17,270 nt of DNA from contig CADCJP010000013.1 of the NCBI GenBank assembly GCA_902801805.1, positions 1-17,270 on the forward strand, written 5' to 3'. Origin of the DNA: an uncultured Erysipelotrichaceae bacterium (GTDB lineage: Bacteria; Bacillota_I; Bacilli_A; RFN20; CAG-826). Made by a program: the position numbers and the translations under genes. Shown piece by piece: positions 1-6,379 of this stretch (position 1 is the stretch's first letter; each line of letters starts with the position of its first letter). The notes beneath the pieces were generated by a model. The model searched no databases. It saw only the letters and a program-made list of their open reading frames with translations, and was not told the DNA's origin.

Positions 1-20
1 AATTGATTTAACATGAACAT
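1..20 (-). CDS. Start of an off-window gene (partial, unidentified)
   Basis: On the minus strand a perfect AGGAGG (complement of 24-29) is followed by ATG at 20 and a second in-frame ATG at 14. The second has the better spacing (9 bases against 3), so the protein probably begins MLNQ. Only about five codons are inside the window, too few to identify the product. It would be read leftwards, away from the lipoprotein gene at 175-1260. Confidence 0.4.
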
Positions 21-52
21 ATGCCTCCTATTAGCATCGCTAATAAAATGTT

Positions 53-117
53 CGTTTTCGGTGACTAACACATTTCCTAAAGAATAATTAGGCGTTCTTA
101 TTTGAACCACAAAAACG
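53..117 (-). promoter_or_regulatory. Possible structured 5' leader (three-way junction)
   Basis: Read on the minus strand, the segment can fold with a closing 8-bp stem (117-110 with 60-53, including one G-U pair that works only on this strand), a hairpin GTTC/GAAC (107-94) and a hairpin CCTAA/TTAGG (92-76), leaving a 15-base unpaired joiner (75-61). A further small hairpin, TTAGC-gat-GCTAA, sits directly before the AGGAGG of the off-window gene. It matches no riboswitch class I can recognise. AT-rich DNA folds easily, so this is tentative. Confidence 0.25.
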
Positions 118-126
118 ACTGATAGT

Positions 127-132
127 ATTATA
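127..132 (-). promoter_or_regulatory. -10 box, probable promoter of the off-window gene
   Basis: A consensus TATAAT is present on the minus strand, preceded directly by TTGTG. There is no good -35 box at 16-18 bases. It lies downstream of the lipoprotein terminator and would give a leader of about 100 bases before the start codon at 14/20. Confidence 0.35.
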
Positions 133-151
133 CACAAGAATTCTAAATAAT

Positions 152-176
152 AAAAAGGACTGATAATAACAATCCT
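152..176 (-). terminator. Rho-independent terminator of the lipoprotein gene
   Basis: The minus-strand stem AGGATTG/CAGTCCT (7 bp, one G-U pair) with a 7-base loop is followed by TTTTT. It overlaps the TAG stop of the lipoprotein gene. The G-U pair gives a full stem only in the minus-strand transcript, which fixes its direction. Confidence 0.7.
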
Positions 177-1260
177 AGTTAATTAAATCTTTAAACGTTA
201 CATCGCCTATTATTCGATAAGCCGCTACTTCACCTTCGTTTGGATGAATCACAAATTCAGTTTCTGATTCAAATGTGATTGTGCCCTCATAACATGTAAA
301 CAAATATTTATTATATTCATTTATCGCAGCATCGAAGTTAGCATTATCCAGCTTTTCAAAGATCATGCTCGCGAGCATTCCTAATTTAAGGAAATTATTT
401 GTATAATCAACTGTTCCATCGATGCTTGTTGCCTTTAAGCCATAGAACGTGTGTGACATAAAACTATACCCATATGGCTTGTTCATCTTTGGAAGAGCAG
501 CGCTTAAAGAAGTTTCATCCGCTGTAATAGTGCCGTAATTAGCGTAAATACTATATCGTTCTTCTTTTTGAGTCGTGGGATTAATAATCTCTACGGAAAG
601 GACATCTGGTCCACAACCAACAGGCATGCCTGGATAGTCATAAATTATCTTGGTGGTTTTTAAATATTCATAAACACGATGGATATCAGCAGCACTATCG
701 CTATAGAAATATTCATCTAGAACATCTAATCTTGGAACAACGGTACCATGTTTACTAGCGGTTATTACCATCGTAATATCTTCTTCTTTCAAGTCATTAA
801 TCCAGGTATAGCATTCCTTCAAACCAATTTGTTCGTTAACATGACTTTCATCACCTCGATAGTAAAGTTCAAGGCAACTATCTGCGCCTGGCATAGTGAA
901 TTCAAAGTCGTAATAATCATTAGCAGAAGAATAATAATAACCACATCTTTTATTATTAATTAAGACAATCATTTCGCTTCTAAGTGGAGGAACTGAAGTT
1001 TTGAAGGTGACTCTTTGTCCTTCTTTAAAGACATTACTTGATGTTTTACCTGATACGTGTGGCTGTTCCAGGATTAAACTTCGTGGATCTTTGATTTGCA
1101 AACTATATTCTTTAGCGTCTTTGAACGGGTCATTATTAATGCTTGTGGTATTACATATAATTGGAACATCGGTGTTTGTCTTATGGGAAACAGATTGTTC
1201 GTTACAGCCGGATAATAAAAGGGCCACCGCAACAAATGATATTAATACTTTTGCTTTCAT
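175..1260 (-). CDS. Putative lipoprotein, function unknown
   Basis: A 361-residue protein with a short lipoprotein signal peptide: Lys near the N-terminus, a hydrophobic stretch at residues 5-16 and a lipobox LSGC with the acylated Cys at 19. The mature part should be anchored to the outer face of the membrane. I recognise no domain. The region around residues 78-135 (positively charged strands, then a stretch rich in Tyr/Asp ending in two Cys) resembles a small beta domain, but this is only an impression. The start is well supported: AGGAGG lies 8 bases upstream of the ATG. It has its own candidate promoter (1294-1320) and terminator (152-176), so it is probably monocistronic. Confidence is high for a lipoprotein; its role is unknown. 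Confidence 0.85.
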   Translation of the reverse strand: MKAKVLISFVAVALLLSGCNEQSVSHKTNTDVPIICNTTSINNDPFKDAKEYSLQIKDPRSLILEQPHVSGKTSSNVFKEGQRVTFKTSVPPLRSEMIVLINNKRCGYYYSSANDYYDFEFTMPGADSCLELYYRGDESHVNEQIGLKECYTWINDLKEEDITMVITASKHGTVVPRLDVLDEYFYSDSAADIHRVYEYLKTTKIIYDYPGMPVGCGPDVLSVEIINPTTQKEERYSIYANYGTITADETSLSAALPKMNKPYGYSFMSHTFYGLKATSIDGTVDYTNNFLKLGMLASMIFEKLDNANFDAAINEYNKYLFTCYEGTITFESETEFVIHPNEGEVAAYRIIGDVTFKDLIN

Positions 1261-1293
1261 CGAGGTTTCCTCCTACTAATAAGACGTTTTTGA

Positions 1294-1320
1294 ATTATAA
1301 AACTGCTTAAATTTTATCAA
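1294..1320 (-). promoter_or_regulatory. Candidate promoter of the lipoprotein gene
   Basis: TTGATA and TATAAT are present on the minus strand, separated by 15 bases (shorter than optimal). The TATAAT lies about 20 bases upstream of the AGGAGG of the gene ending at 175. Confidence 0.4.
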
Positions 1321-1354
1321 ATTAATAAAAGGACTGACATATTTACGTCAATCC
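1321..1354 (-). terminator. Rho-independent terminator of the Vat-like gene
   Basis: The minus-strand stem GGATTGAC/GTCAGTCC (8 bp with one G-U pair) is followed by TTTTATTAAT. As at 152-176, the G-U pair makes the stem complete only in the minus-strand transcript. It lies about 50 bases past the TAG stop at 1403. Confidence 0.7.
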
Positions 1355-1402
1355 AATTAATCAATTTTGGCAAGGATTTCCAATAACGATACAAACCGAA
1401 CA

Positions 1403-2047
1403 CTACTTTTTGAGTAATGCTTCTAGTTCCTTTTTGCTTTGAGATAAATCGCCAGTAAGTAATGGGATTAGTTTTTTGATTTCTTCGATATCTTTGTCCC
1501 ACCACTTGAGTTCTAGGAGAAGATCAATAGTCTCTTGATCAAATCTATATTTCTTAATAACAGCGGGATTACCTACGACAACCGCATAAGGAGGAACATC
1601 TTTCGCTACTACTGCATTAGCGCCTATAATCGCACCATCACCAATATGAACACCTGGCAAAATTGTAGCGTGTTGACCAATCCAAACATCGTTGCCGACT
1701 ACGGTGTCGCCACGATTTCCTCTATCTCCAAATGGCCTAGACAGACCTTTAAATTCATCAATGATTTCAAAAGGATATGTGGTTAAACAATCTAACATAT
1801 GGTTCGCACCATTCATGACAAATTCCACGCCTCTTGCTATAGCAACAAACTTACCAATGATGAGTTTATCACCCATGAAGTCATAATGATGGGTAACATG
1901 TTTTTCAAATGATTCTGGTCCATCCTCGCTATCATCGTAATAAGAATAATCACCCACAATAATGTTTGGTCTAGTGATTACGCTTTTGATATAGCAAAAA
2001 GTTTTAAATTGTGCATTTGGGTAAATTGGTTTCATTTCTTTTTCCAT
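1403..2047 (-). CDS. Vat-like xenobiotic O-acetyltransferase (left-handed beta-helix)
   Basis: This 214-residue protein belongs to the hexapeptide-repeat acyltransferases and looks like the XAT/Vat branch, which includes streptogramin A and virginiamycin acetyltransferases that transfer acetyl from acetyl-CoA to a drug hydroxyl group. Seen directly: isoleucine-patch repeats ([16 protein letters not shown], then [20 protein letters not shown] and [14 protein letters not shown]), the family-typical NGANHM segment containing the expected catalytic His, TTYPF, and [12 protein letters not shown] closing the helix, followed by a short helical tail. Length matches Vat enzymes (about 205-220). I chose ATG 2047 (MEKEMKP); an in-frame extension to 2092 would run through the preceding terminator. 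No SD precedes 2047, but an extended -10 box ends 6 bases upstream, suggesting a leaderless message; ATG 2035 is an alternative. Real substrate unknown: many chromosomal members are not resistance genes. Confidence 0.85.
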   Translation of the reverse strand: MEKEMKPIYPNAQFKTFCYIKSVITRPNIIVGDYSYYDDSEDGPESFEKHVTHHYDFMGDKLIIGKFVAIARGVEFVMNGANHMLDCLTTYPFEIIDEFKGLSRPFGDRGNRGDTVVGNDVWIGQHATILPGVHIGDGAIIGANAVVAKDVPPYAVVVGNPAVIKKYRFDQETIDLLLELKWWDKDIEEIKKLIPLLTGDLSQSKKELEALLKK

Positions 2048-2053
2048 AACAAT

Positions 2054-2082
2054 ATGATAACAAAAAATAAAAGGATTGACAC
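2054..2082 (-). promoter_or_regulatory. Candidate promoter of the Vat-like gene
   Basis: On the minus strand an extended -10 box TGTTATCAT (2062-2054) is preceded at 17 bases by a weak GTGTCA (2082-2077). Six bases separate the -10 from the ATG at 2047. The box overlaps the T-run of the preceding terminator. The 16-base plus-strand sequence AATATGATAACAAAAA around it recurs exactly at 5719-5734 before another SD-less ATG. Confidence 0.4.
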
Positions 2083-2095
2083 ATTGTATCAATCC
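2062..2095 (-). terminator. Terminator of the gltX / tRNA-Glu transcript
   Basis: A perfect minus-strand stem GGATTGA/TCAATCC with a 9-base loop is followed by TTTTATTTTTT. It begins 14 bases after the encoded CCA end of tRNA-Glu, so gltX and the tRNA appear to end in the same transcript. Confidence 0.8.
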
Positions 2096-2108
2096 AATTT
2101 AACTAAGT

Positions 2109-2185
2109 TGGTGATCCCAACGGGATTCGAACCCGTGAATGTCGCCTTGAGAGGGCGATGAGTTAAGCCACTTCTCCATAGGACC
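2109..2185 (-). tRNA. tRNA-Glu (CTC)
   Basis: The full cloverleaf can be drawn: acceptor GGTCCTA/TGGGATC with discriminator A and encoded CCA; anticodon stem TCGCC/GGCGA around the loop CTCTCAA, giving anticodon CTC (reads GAG); T arm ACGGG-TTCGAAT-CCCGT. Its 5' end lies inside the coding sequence of gltX, sharing 23 bases including that gene's stop codon. No promoter of its own is visible within the gltX end, so it is most simply made from the gltX transcript by RNase P and 3' processing. Confidence 0.95.
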
Positions 2186-3863
2186 AGCAGGAGTAATTAT
2201 ACTCCCGAATAACAGCGTCGATACGTCTATGTGTTTCTTCTTTGCCTAAGAGGTACATTACCATGCAAAGGTTTGGAGCGTTCTTTCTACCTGTTAAGGT
2301 GATACGTAGTATTTCTGCAAGATCGCCAATATTGCCTTTGTAAGCTTCTGGGTTAGCCTTATAGTCTTTGTTGTTAGCGGCATAGCCTAAACCCACACCG
2401 ATTTCTTTTAAATCGTTGAACCAGATTTGTTCATCTTGGTTTGGTTCAAGCTTATCTTTAATAGCGTTTAAAGCTTCAATAAGTGCCTCTTTAGAGAACT
2501 TTTCATTAAATGGTAATGGTTGCTTGATAACTTCGTTATATCTATCTTGATAGAAGAAACCAATAATATCTAAGATATTACCAAATTTTTCATAGTCTTT
2601 TCTTGGATTGGCTTTTTCTCTATCGATGTTCATGATATTAGCGAATAAATCTCTATCATATTCGATAGTCTTTTGGAGTTCTGGATTGTATTTCTTTGCG
2701 TATTCGTAGGCTAAATTTGTGAATTCATCCTTGTTGTATTTAACTAATAATTCACGAGCAAAGAAGTTTAATTTACCCATATCGAATAAGGCACCTTCGT
2801 TATTCATTTTCTTGAATGAGAATTCGAAGTTTTCCATACCTTCAAACTTATTAGCTAAAATCCATTCTTCAAAGTTGGAGTTAGCAATAGTCATTAAGTA
2901 CATGATTAATGATTGTGGTAAGTAGCCATCTTCAATGAAGAATGACACAGCGGCTTCTTTATCTTTTCTTTTAGAAAGTTTACGTTTATTACCTGTTTCT
3001 TCATCCACTTTCATGATGACTGGTAAATGCGCGTATTTAGGGGCTTTCCAACCTAAAGCTTCAAATAATTCAACGTGAATTGGTAAGGAAGCGACCCATT
3101 CTTCACCACGAATAACTGTGGTTGTTCTCATGAAATGGTCATCGCAAGCGTGAGCGAAGTGATATGTTGGTAAACCATCACTCTTATAGATAACGATATC
3201 TTGATCGTTTTGGGCGATATCAAATGTACCTTTGATTAAATCGGTAACAGTGATTTTGTTTTCGTGATTACCTGTGCTTCTGAAACGAATGACGAATTTA
3301 TCACCATTTTTGATTCTTTCGTATTTTTCTTCATTGGTGAGATTTCTACATTTAGCGAATTCCCCATAGTAACCTGGATTTAATTTCTTGCTTTCTTGTT
3401 CCTTACGGAGTTCTTCTAAATCTTCAGAAGTGCAGAAACATGGATAAGCTTTACCATCAATTAATAATTGTTTAATGACAGTTTTATAAATATCCGCACG
3501 TTTAGATTGGATATATGGACCATATTTACCTTCTTCATGGTCGCCTAAATAGCCTTCGTCTGGATCAATACCGAAGACGTGCATTTGTTTTAATAATTCT
3601 TCACCAGAACCAGCGATTTCTCTTTTGGTATCTGTATCTTCTAAACGCACATAGAAGACGCCTTTGGATTGGCTAGCCACTTTACGACACACTAAAGACG
3701 TGAATAAAGAACCGGTATGAAGGAAGCCTGTTGGGCTTGGAGCGAAACGTGTAACTTCCGCACCTTCTGGTAAATTTCTTTCAGGATATCTTTTCTCTAA
3801 ATCATCGATAGTCTCGGTAATTTCTGGGAAAATTAGGTCTGCTAGTTGTTTGTTTGTAATCAT
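2163..3863 (-). CDS. gltX: Glutamate--tRNA ligase (GluRS)
   Basis: Class I aminoacyl-tRNA synthetase that charges tRNA-Glu with glutamate, a cytosolic enzyme of 566 residues. Seen directly: the HIGH-type signature in APSPTGFLHTGS (residues 41-52), RLEDTDTKR near 73-81, a zinc-binding pattern C142-x-C144 with Y165/Y166 and C172, and the KMSKS-type KLSKR at 295-299; the C-terminal part is the helical anticodon-binding domain. The N-terminal extension of about 35 residues before the signature and the length are typical of clostridial-style GltX rather than the 470-residue E. coli form. Start: AGAGG lies 8 bases before the ATG. Oddity: the last residues (SYGEVA) and the TAA are read from inside the tRNA-Glu(CTC) gene, and the final ten residues (YSCWSYGEVA) look like a recent read-through tail. 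Whether it also misacylates tRNA-Gln cannot be judged from this window. Confidence 0.97.
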   Translation of the reverse strand: MITNKQLADLIFPEITETIDDLEKRYPERNLPEGAEVTRFAPSPTGFLHTGSLFTSLVCRKVASQSKGVFYVRLEDTDTKREIAGSGEELLKQMHVFGIDPDEGYLGDHEEGKYGPYIQSKRADIYKTVIKQLLIDGKAYPCFCTSEDLEELRKEQESKKLNPGYYGEFAKCRNLTNEEKYERIKNGDKFVIRFRSTGNHENKITVTDLIKGTFDIAQNDQDIVIYKSDGLPTYHFAHACDDHFMRTTTVIRGEEWVASLPIHVELFEALGWKAPKYAHLPVIMKVDEETGNKRKLSKRKDKEAAVSFFIEDGYLPQSLIMYLMTIANSNFEEWILANKFEGMENFEFSFKKMNNEGALFDMGKLNFFARELLVKYNKDEFTNLAYEYAKKYNPELQKTIEYDRDLFANIMNIDREKANPRKDYEKFGNILDIIGFFYQDRYNEVIKQPLPFNEKFSKEALIEALNAIKDKLEPNQDEQIWFNDLKEIGVGLGYAANNKDYKANPEAYKGNIGDLAEILRITLTGRKNAPNLCMVMYLLGKEETHRRIDAVIREYNYSCWSYGEVA

Positions 3864-3876
3864 ATTTTCTGCCTCT

Positions 3877-3905
3877 TTAATAATTTTGAAAAGTTAGTGT
3901 TGCAA
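3877..3905 (-). promoter_or_regulatory. Candidate promoter of gltX
   Basis: Minus-strand TTGCAA (3905-3900), a 17-base spacer and TATTAA (3882-3877). The -10 is only 13 bases from the gltX ATG, so the transcript would start at or just after the SD, which weakens the call. The TTGCAA is palindromic and is also the -35 box of the plus-strand tRNA-Gly promoter. Confidence 0.35.
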
Positions 3906-3928
3906 GATATTTTTCTTTTGCATATAAT
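3900..3928 (+). promoter_or_regulatory. Promoter of tRNA-Gly (GCC)
   Basis: TTGCAA (3900-3905), a 17-base spacer and a consensus TATAAT (3923-3928). The expected start near 3935 is about 23 bases before the mature tRNA. Confidence 0.75.
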
Positions 3929-3957
3929 AATTGAGCGCGATTTGGAAAAATCCAATT

Positions 3958-4031
3958 GCAGGTGTAGTTCAGTGGTAGAACGTAACCTTGCCAAGGTTAA
4001 TATGCGGGTTCGATTCCCGTCACTTGCTCCA
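3958..4031 (+). tRNA. tRNA-Gly (GCC)
   Basis: Acceptor GCAGGTG/CACTTGC, discriminator T, encoded CCA; anticodon stem TAACC/GGTTA around the loop TTGCCAA, anticodon GCC (reads GGC/GGU); T arm GCGGG-TTCGATT-CCCGT. It is a stand-alone unit with its own promoter and terminator, between two minus-strand operons. Confidence 0.96.
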
Positions 4032-4041
4032 GATGCTTAAT

Positions 4042-4067
4042 ACCTAGATGCAAATCTAGGTTTTTTT
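4042..4067 (+). terminator. Terminator of tRNA-Gly (GCC)
   Basis: Stem ACCTAGAT/ATCTAGGT closed by a GCAA tetraloop (GNRA type), then TTTTTTT. The T-run overlaps the stop codon of the converging minus-strand gene at 4066. The other side of the stem lacks a good T-run, so it probably works mainly on the plus strand. Confidence 0.85.
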
Positions 4068-5073
4068 ATTGCTCTGAGTCATCGTTATGAATACCTCTAA
4101 GTGACTCTTCTAGATGTTTCTTTTCTTCTTCACTGAGCTCAATACTGCTTTGAATTCTTTGAAGTACTGATTCAATCGCTCTTTGGTTACCTTCTTTGAA
4201 ATATTGTTCGTATTTCTTATAAATGGTTTCCATATTCGCGAAGTAAAGTGGAAGATAGAACATTAATAAGGCCACACCACCAACGATGACGAATGATGGT
4301 AAGAGGTCAATCCTTCTCACGACAAAGATATCTAACATCGCAAAACCAATCATGCCTAATAAAGAAAGGGCAAGCATTGGCCAGTTTAAAAGGAACCAGT
4401 CTTTTCTCATGTTCTTACGATGGAGAGCGTAAGTACTGTTGACTGACATCTTTAATAATGGCGCGCTCGCGATGAGCACGTTTGTGCGATAGTATATAGA
4501 AATTGAAGAGAAGGAAATGTAATAGATAAACGCTAACATAGCGAGTGGAATAGCGACAGCAGAAATAGAGATAATGAAGGTTAATAGCATACCATCATTA
4601 GCGTTCAATAAATTAATAATGTCTTCATATGTCACTTCAGGGTTATAAACGTATTGATAAATAAACGAATTGAAAGCGTTAGTGAATGTATCTCCAAACT
4701 GCGCTTTGAAGATTAAAAATAAGACGATTCCAGAGAGGATCGACATACCGAAATAGAGGGCTAAAGATTTAAGGAAAGAGATGAGTGCTCTAAAGCTTCC
4801 TCTGAACTGCGCGCGGAAGAAACCGGCAAAGTATCTTACAAACGCTGATGGGTTGATTTGTTGATTGATTTGTAAATAGTAACAAGCCACATGACTAGCG
4901 AATAAAAATGGCAAGGCAATAAGTGGCACCGCAAAGATTAAAAGAAGTGGATCGATAAAAGCTAAAACTGTAGCGATGATTAAAAACAAACCACACATAA
5001 TACCTACCGCTAAGTAGGAAGTTGGATTAGTCTTAAATCTGTTAAACGAAACGCTTCTTAATGAATTTTTCAT
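4066..5073 (-). CDS. Polytopic membrane protein, function unknown
   Basis: A 335-residue integral membrane protein. Hydrophobic segments fall near residues 20-40, 42-65, 100-125, 163-190, 232-252 and 258-280, so roughly six spans are expected. It ends in a charged, helix-prone tail of about 55 residues (Lys/Glu-rich, from about residue 282), likely cytoplasmic. I recognise no family; the layout vaguely recalls bacterial six-span domain proteins of the DUF975 kind, which is only a resemblance. It is the last gene of the cdaA operon: its ATG shares one base with the stop of the NERD gene (TAATG), and AAGGA sits 5-6 bases before the ATG, suggesting translational coupling. Its TAA lies in the T-run of the converging tRNA-Gly terminator. 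Confidence 0.85.
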   Translation of the reverse strand: MKNSLRSVSFNRFKTNPTSYLAVGIMCGLFLIIATVLAFIDPLLLIFAVPLIALPFLFASHVACYYLQINQQINPSAFVRYFAGFFRAQFRGSFRALISFLKSLALYFGMSILSGIVLFLIFKAQFGDTFTNAFNSFIYQYVYNPEVTYEDIINLLNANDGMLLTFIISISAVAIPLAMLAFIYYISFSSISIYYRTNVLIASAPLLKMSVNSTYALHRKNMRKDWFLLNWPMLALSLLGMIGFAMLDIFVVRRIDLLPSFVIVGGVALLMFYLPLYFANMETIYKKYEQYFKEGNQRAIESVLQRIQSSIELSEEEKKHLEESLRGIHNDDSEQ

Positions 5074-5756
5074 TATTTCTTCCTTTTGTTTTCTTTAGCG
5101 ATTGATTGCACCGCTTTAGCGAGTTGTTGTTCGTTAATCTTTTCCACTGGACGAGATTCAATAGCCTTAATTAAGGCATGAAGTTTCTTTCTTTGGATGA
5201 TATAGAACTGTTTAGACTCGCTTTGTACTTCGACTTTGCAGTCGTCGTTAATTAAAGTGATACCAATAAGCATAGAAGCATCTAATCCTGTCGAGGATGA
5301 GAGTTTACTTGCTAAGTTCTTGGATTGGATAATTGGGTTATCTGTATAGCACTTTTTCCCTTTATGGGAAATGAAGATTAATGACTTATCGGATGATTTA
5401 CCCACTAAGTCACCTTCATAGTACTTGCAGATAATGACATAAATGTATTTATCACCGAAGATGATGTGGTCAACTTTGGCTAACTTACTATTATCGATTT
5501 TGAAATAGAATTGGTTAATGAGGTAGTAGTCATTTTCTAAAGCTACTTTGTAGACACGCTTATAGTAACGGACTTGGAAATGATGACGTCTATAAGAGGC
5601 CGAGATAGGAAAATATAAAACAATCGCCGCAAATAAAACGACCACGATTGGCACGATGATGACAAAGGCGAGTTGGAGATTTGTTAACGATGTTAATAGT
5701 TTTAGATTTGGCATATAGAATATGATAACAAAAATGACCTTATAAATTAAGGACAT
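5073..5756 (-). CDS. Membrane-anchored NERD-domain protein, active site probably lost
   Basis: Up to 227 residues: an N-terminal hydrophobic anchor (about residues 28-50), a basic stretch, and a NERD (nuclease-related) domain at about 60-160. NERD domains usually carry a pattern like DHhhh...hhEhKxxxG of the PD-(D/E)xK fold. Here VDHIIFG (D96, H97) and KYYEGDLVG are present, but the segment expected to read IETK is IICK (residues 108-111), so the acidic catalytic residue is absent while Lys111 stays. The downstream DNPIIQSKNL motif fits the family. It is probably a binding or scaffold protein rather than a nuclease. The start is uncertain: ATG 5756 and ATG 5714 (MPNLK, 213 residues) both lack an SD, and 5714 has an extended -10 box 7 bases upstream. 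It lies 14 bases after the Nudix gene and overlaps the next gene by one base. Confidence 0.75.
   Translation of the reverse strand: MSLIYKVIFVIIFYMPNLKLLTSLTNLQLAFVIIVPIVVVLFAAIVLYFPISASYRRHHFQVRYYKRVYKVALENDYYLINQFYFKIDNSKLAKVDHIIFGDKYIYVIICKYYEGDLVGKSSDKSLIFISHKGKKCYTDNPIIQSKNLASKLSSSTGLDASMLIGITLINDDCKVEVQSESKQFYIIQRKKLHALIKAIESRPVEKINEQQLAKAVQSIAKENKRKK
5722..5730 (-). promoter_or_regulatory. Possible internal extended -10 box before the NERD gene
   Basis: Minus-strand TGTTATCAT ends 7 bases before ATG 5714. The surrounding 16 bases are identical to those upstream of the Vat-like gene (plus-strand 2051-2066). There is no recognisable -35 box. If active, it would give a leaderless transcript for the last two operon genes and favour the shorter NERD start. 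Confidence 0.3.
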
Positions 5757-5770
5757 TTTGCATATTCTAT

Positions 5771-6379
5771 TTAGTCAAAGATGGTTTTTCCTGTTTTAAT
5801 CGCATCAATGATGCGGTCAATTTCTTCCTTCATAACCTTTCTGGATAATGGAGGAATTTGATCAATTGGGAACCATTGGACATCATCTGTTTCATATTCA
5901 TGTTCATGAAGTTGACCTTTGAGTTTGGCTTCAAAAACCACAAGATATTCAGGTGAATTAACGTTGGTTTTAAACGGGGTTCTATTAAGGACACCCACTA
6001 GTCTAACTAGTTCAATATCAGCCCCTGCTTCTTGGCTTGATTCATTGATCGCGGTTTGGCCTGGTGAATCATATAAATCCGCCCATCCTCCAGGGAAGGA
6101 ATAAGTCCCACTATTGGCCTCTCTAACAAAGAGGATTTTTGACTTATCTTCGTTAACAATTACCGCACGGACTGACACGCTTGGTGTAGGATAAATATCT
6201 CTAGAGAAATAATTTGGTCTATGGAATTCGATTTCCATAAGCTTTTCTAACATCTCCATCGTCAGATCATTAATCTGTTGATAGTTAGTTAGAGCATATG
6301 GGTCTTTAGAAAAAACCAATCCTATTTTGGCAATGGATTGGATTTTTAATATATAGTCGTATAGTTCTTTGCTATCCAT
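5771..6379 (-). CDS. Nudix hydrolase-like protein with N-terminal Nudix_hydro_N domain
   Basis: A 202-residue protein with two parts: a helical N-terminal domain (about 1-60) of the kind found in YjhB-type Nudix proteins (ADP-ribose or CDP-choline pyrophosphatase relatives), then a Nudix fold (about 65-195). The fold is clear: VSVRAVIVNED, ILFVRE, SFPGGWADLYDSP, and a later YLVVFEAKL strand. The Nudix box (98-120) departs from G-x5-E-x7-REUxEExGU at key sites: Asp104 for Glu, Asn112 for Arg and Gln116 for one of the metal-binding Glu; Glu113, Glu117 and Gly119 remain. Activity may be reduced or altered. Its ATG overlaps the cdaA stop by one base (TAATG), with GAGG 5 bases upstream, so it is translationally coupled to the cyclase. 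Substrate unknown; a nucleotide linked to c-di-AMP turnover is a guess from context. Confidence 0.85.
   Translation of the reverse strand: MDSKELYDYILKIQSIAKIGLVFSKDPYALTNYQQINDLTMEMLEKLMEIEFHRPNYFSRDIYPTPSVSVRAVIVNEDKSKILFVREANSGTYSFPGGWADLYDSPGQTAINESSQEAGADIELVRLVGVLNRTPFKTNVNSPEYLVVFEAKLKGQLHEHEYETDDVQWFPIDQIPPLSRKVMKEEIDRIIDAIKTGKTIFD

Noticed and set aside
2048..2092. N-terminal extension of the Vat-like protein to 2092
   Set aside because: It would put the gltX/tRNA-Glu terminator inside the coding sequence, and the added residues have no family match.
3864..3957. T-box leader before gltX
   Set aside because: The space to the tRNA-Gly gene is too short, and no specifier stem, T-box sequence or antiterminator is visible.
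3846..4040. Plus-strand 64-residue open frame
   Set aside because: It runs through the tRNA-Gly(GCC) gene and its promoter; its residues are a translation of tRNA sequence.
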